Shown piece after piece: positions 1 to 11,411 of a stretch of DNA of 64,000 nt. A program made the translations under genes and the position numbers. Each line of letters opens with the position of its first letter. Positions within the stretch are counted from its first letter, which is position 1. The stretch spans positions 9,432,924 through 9,496,923 of the forward strand of contig JARYHS010008074.1 of the NCBI GenBank assembly GCA_031002005.1. The letters are read 5' to 3'. This DNA comes from Vandiemenella viatica (taxonomy: Eukaryota; Arthropoda; Insecta; Orthoptera; Morabidae). The notes under the pieces were generated by a model. The model was not told the origin of the DNA. It worked only from the letters and a program-made list of their open reading frames with translations, and ran no database searches.

Positions 1-1190
1 GACATAAATGTTTTACAAATCTATGTGGCATGTTAAGAATTCAAAAAAGAAGATATATTAAAGATGGGACTACTCTTGTATGCTGTTGGAAGTAGTTTGC
101 ATTAATAGAAAGACATGATGGATTAGCAGTATGTGAAAAATGGACTGATTAGGGAACAGTAAAGGCAGGGTTGCTACAGTGTTATTTATTATGAACATGG
201 AAGAGCAAAATTAATCAATTATTGAAACGTGATGTCAATCTTATGTGATGAATATTAAAACATAGAACGAATGAATCAGTATATAGTGTGTGCTTTCTTT
301 AAACATAATCTATACTGTTATAAATCTATAAGCAAGTTGCGCATGTCTTATTATTTGAACGGGAATTGTGCAAAAACCACTGCAGAAATTCAGATGGAAA
401 TTTCAAATTTTTAGAGCTAATGGTCCGAATTTAAAATCTGTGGAAATAGCTACTGACTTGCATGTACCGAGGGACGGAGGAAATAATTGAATACATTTCT
501 AACCAGAACTTTATGAGCCACAGATCACAACATTTTTGAGATGTCCACACCTTTCACAAAAATAAAAAAAAAAAACTGAAAAAAATATCACACAACTTAC
601 CTTAGGATCCTATTTAATATTTTGACTTCAAATATTTAGGTTTTCAGTTTTATTGAATGTAGTAAATAAATGGAATATCTGAATCAGACACGATAAGCAT
701 TACTAATATTTAATTTCCTGTAAAAGTGATGTGCTTGAAGAGTTTGGCGAAAGATGAATATACTGATCTCTTCATTGTTTGTTGTATTTGTCTGTGGCTA
801 TATTTTCCCAATTTTATTAATTTTGATAAATATAAGTAAACTGAATTTGTTACTCAAACCATTACATTACATTTCTTTTTGCTTAAATATGAACTTTTTA
901 TCTTAGGAAAAGTTTGTTCCAAATTTCTGAGCAAAAGTACAACTAATTTGCAGTTCACTCTCATTGGACCGTTAGCAACAATGTTTCACATAACTTTAAT
1001 TTCATATATTATACTGCATTAAAATAAAATTATAGCAAAAAAAAAAAAACTTTCGAACTAAAGTATGAAAACCGAATCTAACTAAAAACAATGAACATTT
1101 TTAAATGAATTTTTTTTTTGTTTCTCCACATTAATATTTGATACAAGAGCAGAGCAATTCTATACACAATAAGACCTGCACGTCTGAAGC
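1..1190. other. AT-rich non-coding stretch, no gene seen
   Basis: I see no exon, no splice-bounded open frame and no recognisable transposon here. It is AT-rich with short A and T runs, consistent with intron or intergenic DNA upstream of the first transporter exon in the window. Confidence 0.5.
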
Positions 1191-1193
1191 AAC

Positions 1194-1424
1194 GGGTAAA
1201 TGTTTCTCAATCTTTTAGCTCCACATAGCCCTATAAAATTTCTCAATTTCCCAGGTAATGGTGAAGTCCCTTAAGAAAAAAAAGTTTTTTTTTAGCTCCA
1301 CTAGGCAACAATGAGCGATATTCATCATTTTGCATGTTTTATGCTTGAGTTAGCCTGTCCGTCATCCCCTTACGATCTACTGGCGAACCCCTAGGGGTTC
1401 GCGTACCCCACTTTGAGAAACACT
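1194..1424. mobile_element. Small hAT-like non-autonomous element (MITE)
   Basis: The right end, read on the minus strand, begins CAGTGTTTCTCAAAGTGGGG and contains a GAACCCCTAGGGGTTCG palindrome, a form common at hAT-type termini. The left end has TGTTTCTCAATCTTTTAGC, an imperfect inverted match. I could not find a clean 8-bp target duplication, so the left boundary and superfamily are tentative. Confidence 0.35.
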
Positions 1425-1506
1425 GCCGACCTATCTACCAAACTATAGGTTGGAAAGTAGAGAACTTATTCAGACTACCCTCATATGTCTTCCTGCAAGC
1501 CATCTA

Positions 1507-2847
1507 CAGGGTGTCCACAAATGAATATCGGGGTTTTAATGCTTTATAAGATTTATTACATTATCCTTACAGTTATAAATGATATGTCAAATGAAAGAGC
1601 AACTCAAACAGTTTTGTTCGTTGGCACTAGTGCGCATGTGCGTGAAATGTTTCAGCTAGAATGCGGTAGTAGCAAAGATGGTGACTAGTGAAGAGAAAGC
1701 GTTTTGTGTTTTACAGTTTGCAAAGACTGAATCTGTAATTACTGTGCAGCGTGCGTTCCGCATTAAGTTCGGGCGTGATCCTCCAAGTGACAATAACATC
1801 TGTAGATGGTATCATCAGTTTGAAGATACAGGCTGCCTTTGTAAAGGGAAGAGCGGGACGACCAAAAGTTAGCGAAGAGGCTGTTGAGCGAGTGAGAGAG
1901 TCGTTCACTCGTAGCCCAAAGAAATCTGTTCGGAAGGCTAGTCGCGAATTAGAAATTTCTAAGTCGACTGTTTGGAAAGTTTTAAGGAAACGCTTGCAAC
2001 TACGTCTTTACTGTTTACAGTTGTTACAGGCTCTAAAGCCTGAAGACCATGGTTTACGTGCCAAATTCGCTAACGAAATGTTGTTACGTGATGATGAAGA
2101 TTTTCTACATCATGTTGTCTTCAGTGATGAATCGACCTTTCACCTCAGTGGACATGTTAACACTCATAATGTGCGGATCTGGGGCTCGGAAAATCCTCAA
2201 GAGATCGTACAAGTGCAACGAGACTCCCCTAAAATCAATGTTTTTTGTGCCGTATCCCGGCGGAAAGTTTACGGACCTTTCTTTTTTGATGAACCGACTG
2301 TAACTGGTACTTCTTACCTTGATACACTAGAGCAATGGCTCTTCCCTCAGTTGGAACAATATGAACCAGAGAACTTCATTTTCCAGCAAGATGGTGCGCC
2401 ACCTCACTGGCATAACGAAGTACGCGGTTGGTTGAACGTAACTGTACCCGACTGCTGGATTGGCCGCAAGGGGCCCAATGACAGAGCTTGCTATGCGTGG
2501 CCTCCACGTTCACCTGACCTAACGCCATGCGATTTCTACCTTTGGGGTTTCATCAAGGATCGTGTGTATGTGCCTCCGTTACCAGCCGACCTCCTTGAAT
2601 TACGACAGAGGATTGAAGCAGCTGTTGCAACAGTTACCTAAGACACACTGCTCAACGTTTGGGAAGAACTCGGCTACAGACTTGATGTGTGCCGTGTGAC
2701 AAATGGTGCCCATATAGAACACTTGTAAGCTTGTATATAAAACTGTTTGAGTTGCTCTTTCATTTGACATATCATTTATAACTGTAAGGATAATGTAATA
2801 AATCTTATAAAGCATTAAAACCCCGATATTCATTTGTGGACACCCTG
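1507..2847 (+). mobile_element. mariner-type DNA transposon with 109-bp perfect TIRs
   Basis: A 1341-bp IS630/Tc1/mariner element. The ends are CAGGGTGTCCACAAATGAAT and its reverse complement, flanked on both sides by TA (1505-1506 and 2848-2849). The terminal inverted repeats (1507-1615 and 2739-2847) match over all 109 bases by eye. This is much longer than the roughly 30-bp TIRs of classical mariners and implies recent activity or conversion of the ends. One transposase gene lies between them; it is disabled (separate entry). The flanking sequence is ordinary AT-rich DNA. Confidence 0.93.
1678..2728 (+). pseudogene. mariner-type transposase, frameshifted
   Basis: Coding region of the DDE/D transposase of the 1507-2847 element. 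It starts MVTSEEKAFCVLQFAKTES at 1678 (helix-turn-helix region). Near 1855 the reading moves to another frame, which is open from there to 2638. The catalytic motifs are VVFSDES (first D), FQQDGAPPHW (second D) and SPDLTPCDF (last D). I count about 46 residues between the second and third catalytic Asp, longer than the 34 of classical mariners. A TAA at 2639-2641 ends the frame early; 28 further family-like codons ending in GAHIEHL follow before a stop at 2728. One frameshift and one stop disable an otherwise well-preserved gene. Similar proteins are very common in insect genomes as uncharacterised transposases. Confidence 0.9.
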
Positions 2848-3530
2848 TATATTTTCACATTTAAGTTTTTCTTACATTATTATTAAATAGTCTGTTTAAT
2901 GTAAGTAGCTTTGTTGTTTTTTTTACCAAACTTAACTTTTTAATGTATCTTGTCTGCATGTGTCAGAAAATATGTATACAATGTAGTGATAAATTTATGT
3001 TCTGTTTTAAGAGACAGTTATCTGTTTATAGTGTTTTTTATCATAAGGTTTTCTGAAATTTTTTAAATTTTATATTAAGATGAGAATATTTTATGATACA
3101 CTGGTAATAAGCACTCCAAATGCATGTAGGCTTAGTTTCTATCCTAATTGATATACGTTTCTTACTGAATTATCTGTAATGAGACATACTTTCTATTTTC
3201 CTTTTCATTCTATATAATTACGTAGTACATTCTCTGGACCTGTTATTTTGTATATTTTTCAATTTGCCCTTTCTTATTCCAAAAGTTTTTGGTGAAAAAT
3301 GTTCTGCTGTACCTATTTTAATTCAAGCATCCATCATAGGCAGTCCTATTTGCAAAACAATATTGATGAGTCATGAAAGCACAGTGTTTCAAAAACGGAG
3401 CCAGATGTTGAAATATTACATTTTCACGTCATTGTCTGGCTGAATACCTGTAAAGATTACATTGGTTGCACTAATACACCACCTATAATTTCTGTCTTAT
3501 TACATTATTAATATTTGTTGTATTTATTTA
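2848..3530. other. AT-rich non-coding stretch, no gene seen
   Basis: Sequence between the mariner and the SINE fragment. I see no exon-like frame or repeat ends in it. Confidence 0.4.
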
Positions 3531-3536
3531 TTGTTC

Positions 3537-3690
3537 GTGTTCGGGAGCACATGGGTTTGAATCCTGGTCTGGGCATCCAGATTTGGGTTTTTCCATGGCC
3601 TCCCAAATCAATTCAGGTGAATAACAGGATATTTCCTTTCCCACCTCTAATGACCTCAGCGTCAATGAGGCATACATACAGTGTGCAGTG
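3537..3690 (+). repeat. 5'-truncated tRNA-derived SINE fragment
   Basis: It keeps a B box variant (GGTTTGAATCC) and the body hallmark GGGCATCCAGATTTGGGTTT, followed by the tail region with ACCTC...GTCAATGAGGCA. It lacks the A-box half and is more divergent than the copies near 12.1, 28.8 and 58.3 kb, so it is an older insertion. Confidence 0.75.
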
Positions 3691-3956
3691 ATGAAACACA
3701 TCTTTCCATCACATGTATTATTACTTTTGAAATTCAGTTTCATTTTACTCTTGCCCTAATCTCCTTTCTCTAACTTGTAATTGAAATTATAGAGGTGAGA
3801 CAAATTTAATGCTTCATATTCAGAAGAAATGTCTCAAGGATGTTGCTTTTAAAGTTCGCTGATATTAATGCACAACTTTCTGGGAAGATCTCCGATATGG
3901 GATACACATTTTATGCAATCAGTGGAGAACCAACCATTTACATAACGCAATTTTAG

Positions 3957-5106
3957 GGAGCATCGATAAATTATGTCTCTCCACTTTGGTCTCCCTTTCG
4001 AACCCTCAGTCACCCCCGCCCCCCCCCCCCCCCTCCCTTCCACCATGTAGCCTGAAGTATCTTTTGCCTCGACATCTCTCCCTCCTTCTCTGCCATCACC
4101 AGTGTGGCACATAACATTTTTACCTGTAATTCCAGAAGAGATTTTGTAATTTTTTCCTGACGGTCAATTGGCAAAATTATTGCACGTATAATGAACACAA
4201 CTGATATTGGTTTATGTACTTTTCTATAAATATAAATATTCTGAATGTTGACACTAGCTGCTCCAGCAAATGGTCATTTATTGGCGAAAACCTATTTATA
4301 GTCAGGAATATATTTCTTCTTTAGATCTTACTAAAAACATTCTCCTTATATCATTCATCATTGTTCATTAATTAATAAAATATTCTTTAATTGATAAAAT
4401 AGAACAATCCATACCTGCCTTATAATAAAACTAAGAACAGCTGCATTTTTTCCACCCTATTGCTACAGTTGTCACCTTTCTTTCTGTAATACCAGGGAAT
4501 GATTGTTTGAGCTGCTCAAAAGATTTCTATATCTCATTGGAAAATAAAGACTCTTTGGAAAATATTTTTGATAAGACACTTCACACCACACTTTGAAATT
4601 TAAATATCACGTCAGTGAGCATTATAATTAAAGTTGCACTGAAATTCACTTGACAGAACAAAATTAGAATTATTTTATCAGCAAGCAGTATGGAAACTAT
4701 CAAATCAATACGAAATTTCACTGTCTTGGAAAATCCCAGAAGCGAATTTGAGTCTAGGTACAGTATGTCTAAAGTTTTTGAATCATAATGCGCCATCACT
4801 TGTTAGTTAGTTTAAATGTGCCAACCGTTTCAATCCAACACTCTGACTTCGTCACACACATTTGTAGCACTGTTAATATATACGATAGCTAAATTACGTA
4901 CAGAAGTAATTAAATGGCAGAAAAAAATATTGACATGCTGTTGTGTATTCTGTACACGATATTAACTGTTACAAATAATACGAATGAAAAGCTATGTGGT
5001 ATGGCTCGTAACACTTCTCTCTCCCCTCCCTCGTGTATCCTTCTAACCAGTCCCTCTCCTCCCCCCCTCCCAGACATAGCCACATAGTTTATGGATGCTC
5101 CCTTGT
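3957..5106. mobile_element. Possible MITE with C-rich subterminal blocks
   Basis: The left end AGGGAGCATCGATAAATTAT and, on the minus strand, the right end AGGGAGCATCCATAAACTAT form an imperfect inverted repeat. Both are followed by stretches rich in CCC/GGG (poly-C at 4019-4032; C-rich at 5020-5075). The termini resemble GGGA-C-ATCCATAAA repeat ends common in insects. No matching target duplication was found and no coding content is visible, so the call is tentative. Its right end falls about 75 bp before exon 1. Confidence 0.3.
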
Positions 5107-5180
5107 AGAGATTATGGCTAATCATTCTCACAATTACCTTGTGAACAATAGTTAGAAATTGTGTATAACTGTTACCATAG

Positions 5181-5835
5181 GTATGGCTGTCGCTGGATGA
5201 CAATCCTCGGCGGCATCATCTCGGGTCTCGGATTCACTCTCAGTGCATTCTGTAACACCATCGAGATGATGTACCTAACGTTTGGCGTGATTGCTGGCCT
5301 GGGACTTGGACTATGCTACGTTACAGCAGTGGTGTGCATAGCCTATTGGTTTGACAAGAAGCGGACTCTGGCCACAGGACTCGGTGCCTGTGGAACAGGT
5401 GTGGGCACTTTTGTGTATGCACCCATGACAGCATACTTCATACAGGAGTATGGGTGGAGAGGAACAACTCTGCTCTTGGCAGGCACCTTTTTCAACATGT
5501 GTGTGTGTGGTGCTGTTATGAGGGATCCTGAATGGTGGACACTGGAACAGGCAAAGCAGGCTGCAGGATCTCTTTCAAAATCAGGTCGCGTATCTTCGAG
5601 TTGTGGATCTATTTCTGGCAGGTCCGAGGCTGACAACTTTCCGGGAGTTGACGAGATCCGCAGGCTGCTCAAGAGCGGGCAGGCCCCGGAGTACATACTC
5701 ACCACGTTGGCTACGTACATTACGGCAGATGAACCCAAGGTGGATTCTGACGAGACAGAGAAGGTGGAGACTACAAAGACTCCGGCTTACAGCTCTGTTG
5801 TCAACTTGCCCACATTTATTCGACAGAGTGAGACG
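5181..5835 (+). CDS. MCT-like transporter, exon 1 in window (TM3-TM6 and loop)
   Basis: Internal exon of a monocarboxylate-transporter-like (SLC16) major facilitator protein in a membrane; the substrate cannot be told from sequence. The acceptor is TTACCATAG at 5172-5180. The exon begins with the last base of a split codon followed by YGCRWMTILGGIISG, the usual start of TM3. Hydrophobic segments follow: TM3, TM4 (GVIAGLGLGLCYVTAVV), the family signature YWFDKKRTLATGLGACGTG leading into TM5, and TM6 (LLLAGTFFNMCVC). After RDPEWW comes a Ser/Glu-rich cytoplasmic loop. The donor chosen is ACG|GTCAGT at 5835/5836 because it joins in frame to VPLEVLESL of the next exon. Later phase-0 GT sites, such as 5872, are possible. 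The frame stays open to 5922 only by reading into the intron. TM1-TM2 are missing from the window. Confidence 0.93.
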
Positions 5836-8800
5836 GTCAGTGCAATTGAGGGAACCATCTCTAATTTGTTAGTGTTTTTGGTTCTAGTTGTATGCTTCCA
5901 TTCTGTTTTATTTGCTTCATGAATTATCTCTCTGTTATCTTACATTTTATTAATGCTTTTCATAGATTGACCTTTTTTATGAGAAAGGAAGAGGCCTTTC
6001 CTTAGTTTACTATAATTTTTTGGAGTTCCGTTGATTAACAGTGTTTTACAATGATTTAAATTTTTGCTTTAAAGTAACTTCATTTTAATTCTTGTTTTTA
6101 TTGCAAATATTGATTTCTTTAATATGAGAAACATTAAATATTTTGTTTTACCGTTGACTGTTGACAGTAGAACACCAAAAATACACAGGCATAGAGAACC
6201 ACAAATATATGAATTTTTTTTTGGCTATTCTCTTTAATAGGATACTTTATTAACTTCAGAGAAGTATTAGGTATTGTACCTATGTATCCACTTTAACTGA
6301 AAAATGTTATTTCTGGAAAAAATGAACAGTAATATGCAAACTTTTTCATTTTTTAATGTTAATTTTAATATTGGCACCAAAATGCTCTTGGCTGACATTT
6401 TGTCTCTATGGTGGCAATCCTTTGCTGTTGCAAATATACGTGTAGTTTGGCAATTAAGTTCTTAAAATGAATTCTACAATTTACATGGAGCTATAGTGTC
6501 TCAATGTAAAAAAAAAAAAAAAATGCAAACATGCAAGCTTGAAAAAATCGTTATTTTCGTTCTAAGCAACAAAAAGGTGTGGAAAAAGTGACTAAAACTT
6601 GCATGATGGAACTACACATTTTCATCCAGGGTTGCATTTAGGCTCTGTGGGCCCCTAGGCTATACATGTGGTGCGGGCCCCCCTGTTGGCCCTGGCTGTC
6701 TCCGGCTATGGATGCTTAAATTTCCAAATTCGGGCCAAAACATTTATGAGCCTTTTTTTTTCTTCTTCTTTTAGCTCTGCTACTGGCAGGCAGGGGATCC
6801 GGGATTGTGGTGTAGTTTACTACAGCCTATGCTTAAATGCGGCCCTGTTTTCATCTAAATCTTCAATATGAAATCCGCTATGATGTAGGTTTTTATTTGA
6901 TACTGTATTATGTTTAATAAACTGCATACATTAATTTTTATAAATCTAAACTTAGATGTGTATCAAAACTAAATTATGGTTTTGAAGTTTAAGTATCGTG
7001 TATTTTTATAACTCGGTCAAATTGGCCAGACAATAAGATCTGCTTCAAGCTTTACATGCATTGATATACATAGCTCCTCCAGTAAAATATGTCAGTAATT
7101 TTTGTAAAGTCACTATTGTTAGAGTGCCCTGTTCATCAGTAACAATGTCTGTGATTGGTAGATTTTTGTAATGAGTGCTTGCCTCTAGTTCGTTGTCTAC
7201 CAATGTGAACAGGAAATAAGCACTATTTTCAACTTAACTACTGCTTGTGCTATAATTGCTCCTATAACACAAATTTCAGTTTATAACAGCAACTTTATTA
7301 GAGTATATAGGTTTCTATAGGTTTCTAAATATATTGCATTCAAATGCAATGCTGAGAAAATTTTTATTCTTATATGTTTCTCAGTATTTGAGAATAAGTA
7401 TCTTTTTAAGCACAAAATATCACTTTCAGTTTTTGAGTAAATATGCTTTGAGAAAAGCTTTGATTTTCCAGAATTCAGCTTGGCAGAAATCACTGTCCGA
7501 TGCAATAAACATTTCCAGCATTGTCACATCAGTTTTGGTTGTTTGCTTTGGTAAATCCAACTTACATTGCAGATAGGTTTTATGGACTGGTAACCAGAAC
7601 TTAATTATGTATTAACTTAAACTCTTAAATAGACTATGCACAAATTGTTAACAGTCGCAAAATACATGGGAGCAAAACTGTTATTTACAAAGGACTGATA
7701 TCATGCATTCTGATGTTTTGCATCATATGGCTGTGTTTTCATGTTTTATTTGATTAAAAATGAAAGATTTTCAACTCTTATTCAACAAATAAAGTTTCAT
7801 CATCATCATCATCATCATCATTATCGTTGGGGACCATCTCCAGTTTCCCGGGTGTGGTTTACGAACCTTGGTTGTTATAGACGATTGTTTTCCACCTTTT
7901 CCTGTCCAGAAAGGTTTCTCTGTCTGTGATGTACTCCCAATTCCAGCCTCGTTACAACTTACTTTATTATTGCCAATTACAGATTTATAGTTTTCTTTTT
8001 ATTGTTAAGTATCCTATAGTTCAATATGGTTTGGATTGTGCTGCAATTAAGTGCACACTGTGAATAACTGCATCTTGGTAGTTCACAGTTAAAACACCTC
8101 TTCCAAGTTTATTGATTTGCTTGGTAGACTGTTGAAATCAGTGCTATCCTCATACTACACCTCACATGCACTTCAACACACTTTCATCAAGCCTTAACTT
8201 GCATCCTGCATACACCATGCTCAAGATTTTATTAATAGTTTGTACCTGAAAATTTTCTTTCATTCTTTGCCTTTCTTCCTTGAATGGGATATTCAGTGGT
8301 TCCTTTCTCTGTTCTTATTTTTGTTATTTGTTACTGCAGCAACTTCTGTTTCCTGCAAAATCATAATATTAGGATAGAATTAATGAAATGCAGTTTAATA
8401 ACTCATTTTCTGCACATGTCTATATCAGGTATTTTCTGTATCTATTAGGTTATATGCTTTTAAATCCAATGGATTCCCTCAGAATAGCAAAATGGCAGCC
8501 ACTGGGAATTGTAATAACAGTCAAGAAAATGTGTGGGAAAAATATTTTTAAAAAATGGAGTTGACTCTGGGTTACTGAGCAAGCAGTATCACAGAAAGTG
8601 TGTTCCTTGGATCGTAATATAATTTTGACACTGCCATCAGTATTCATTGTTGATATAAATTTCAGTCATTCAACAAACAATCATACGAATACACTGGGTA
8701 TTTCTGTAAAAAACTGTTATAATGATATTCAACTCTCTTTAACCAAAAGTCTATTTTTGAGGATATCAACAAAGTAATGATAATATAAATAAATAATTTT

Positions 8801-11178
8801 AATGGCATATTAAAATCCGACATGTAACAGAAAGCCACACAGTAACGGCAAATATTGTTTGCATGAAGTGATGATGATGATAAAAAATGAATGCATTGCA
8901 AAAAAGTGAAAACAAATATGAACATAATTATTAGTTAATTTTTTTCTTATGGGAAAGTGAAAATTGTTTAAAAAAAAACACACACTAAAAATTTTAAAAT
9001 AAGTTGGTACCTTGCTTAGTAGAAAATAAATCTAAATATACTATATTTTACATTACTGCTATTGAAATGTAAGCATTAATCAGTTATTTCTGGAGTCGGT
9101 GTCAGCTGTAACTCTGCGGACAGCCTGCCATCACGAGGAATGAAGTACTGCACTTTGTTTGCTGTTAATTCACAAAAAGTTTCATTCACTATGAGCAATA
9201 CACATTGTCAGCTTGAGAATGACTACAGATTTGTTTACATTCCACAACAGCTGAGAATTGGCTGTCACTGCAGGGCAGCCAACCCCAACAACATGAAAAC
9301 ATCAAAAAATCATTAGACAGAATTGTTTCAGTTTTTTAGACATCTGAATCATTTAGTTTAGCCATCCTATACCATTACATTAAACATTTTATCTAGAGTC
9401 AACAAACTACATATTTATCTACATACACTTACCTACTTAAATAAAAAATCATATATCCTTCCCCAAAATGTGCATTCCAAACTAATTAACATCAAAGTAG
9501 CAGACATTAGGGCACCTATCCCTTAGACATTGGTAGAGGTCCATACATCTTACAGTGAAAGTGGGTTTTGGGATTTACCTGAAAAGACAAAATAACATAA
9601 ATTCCTTTTTTTTTTTTTAACATTCCAGTTTTCTTCTACTTTTATATGCACATCTGTCACCACATTTGTATATCTACAGAGCTTTATAATTCACTGAAAA
9701 GTGCGTAAACATTGACTGCCAAGAACAGCTGACATATCAACGGATCAGATGGCATTATTACTTCCAACTTTACTATCCATTAATTGATAATTACTATTCA
9801 TACCTGAATCTGTATTCTCCAATTTTCCTAACATTGGACTTGCAGACTTCCTCTGCAACTTAATTATCTTTTTCTTCAGTTATCACTGCAATATTATCCA
9901 CTATGTAAAATATACAACTAAATTTTGTGTCATCTAGGTCAAATTCAGAACATTTACCCACGTTAGAAGCTGGTACAGGAGTCTTCTCACTCCCATCCAT
10001 TACTTCAATATTATCACCTGCATCGGAGAACTAAACATTGTGTCAACTAGCTCAAATTCAGGACATTTTCTTCGGCCTAGAAATCAATATATACATAGGT
10101 CTTGTTACTCTCACTTGCTTCAATGGACGAACATCTTACGACTCTCTTCATCATCTAAATCTGATATTGACACTACAGTAGTGCCTTCATCTTCAAGAAA
10201 TTTAAGAAACACGTCAATTTCAGCTTTTTTACAAACCTTCTCCCCACCTATAAAGGCACACATAGTCCCAACTATTCCATATTGTAGCGTACCAGTTTCT
10301 GATAACCATACTGTAGCCAGTACTATATACTCTGCATTGCTTTTGGTAATCAAACTATGACAAATCTGTAGGTTTTCTATACAAAACTTGCACTACTCTG
10401 GTCATTAGGAATAATTTCTTCCACTTGGACAACCTCATTACTGCTTCTTCAGGAGCATTTACTGTATGAATCTATATGAACATTCGAACTGACATCTTGT
10501 GCATTGTTCAAAAAAGTTGCATTACTTTAGGATAGTTGCTACCTGGACCTTCATTCTTTCCCTCAACTGTGGGGTCGAATGCAGTGGCAGTCTTTAGTTT
10601 GGCTGCACCTCATGCAGTATATCCCGTTCAGGTTGTTGGTTTTGCTCCCTCACCTCACCTTTATCGTCTGTTCTTCCATAACCTTGCGACCTCTTCCTTG
10701 ATCTTACCATTCCCTTCACCTGTGACCCCTCTTAGGATTTCTGCTATCCCCCCTAACATCATAATTGTAAAATCAATAAGTATAAGACTCCTCTGCATGT
10801 AAGCTTCGTAACAATTCTGAAATTCTTTCCACATTAACCACCTCCATAGTAGCTATTAGATTTCTGGTTTGGAGGCAGCCTAGCTGCAATCAAATCTATG
10901 AATTCCTCTTCCCTTATTGGATGGTGTAAATACTTGCACCGGATCCAACAATTATGAAAAAAATGATACTGTGTCTCGCTATCAGGCCTATAGGGCCTAC
11001 CAATCATCAATTCTTTCTTCTCCTGAATTTTCCAGCTCATCAACCTGAAATGATTAAGAAAATTTTCTTGAATAACTTATCATTTACCTCCCTAATGTGT
11101 CTCCCGGCATTCTGGCATACAAGTGCAATCTTTCTACTGTCTGGTAACACATTAAAATACTCTGACCTCTTGAAGTTA
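5836..11178. other. Intron sequence with no clear gene
   Basis: First half of the 15.2-kb intron. It holds a TCA trinucleotide microsatellite at about 7799-7820, A and T runs, and around 6630-6680 a GGGCCCCTAGGCT segment that resembles a hAT end but has no partner. At 9920-10010 and 10035-10120 there are two weakly similar segments (TTTGTGTCATCTAGGTCAAATTCAG versus ATTGTGTCAACTAGCTCAAATTCAG). These may be remnants of an unrecognised coding repeat. No exon with splice sites was seen. Confidence 0.4.
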
Positions 11179-11411
11179 GGCTGGCATTACGCTGTAAAAG
11201 ATCTTTGTGAAAGATCTTTCATAAAAGATTTTATTAAAGATATTTTATAATATTTTATCAGTCCTATTATACAGTAAAAGCTCCTTATTTGCGGAGGACA
11301 CGCTCCGTTAATATGCCGCGAATATGGAATGGTAATTTGTATGGGATTATAGGGAATACGTTCCAAGGTTCAAAAAAAGAAAAAAAGCAACATGTTTTAG
11401 TTATTATTGTC

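Noticed and set aside
5836..5922. Extension of transporter exon 1 to the stop at 5922
   Set aside because: The next exon joins in frame from the GTCAGT donor at 5836, and the extension is unrelated AT-rich sequence.
7741..7929. Frame with a run of eight histidines
   Set aside because: It comes from the TCA microsatellite at about 7799-7820; nothing else supports a protein.
10040..10802. Overlapping frames of 77-106 codons on both strands
   Set aside because: Low-complexity Ser/Phe/Leu translations with no recognised domain and no splice context; noted only as possible decayed repeat.
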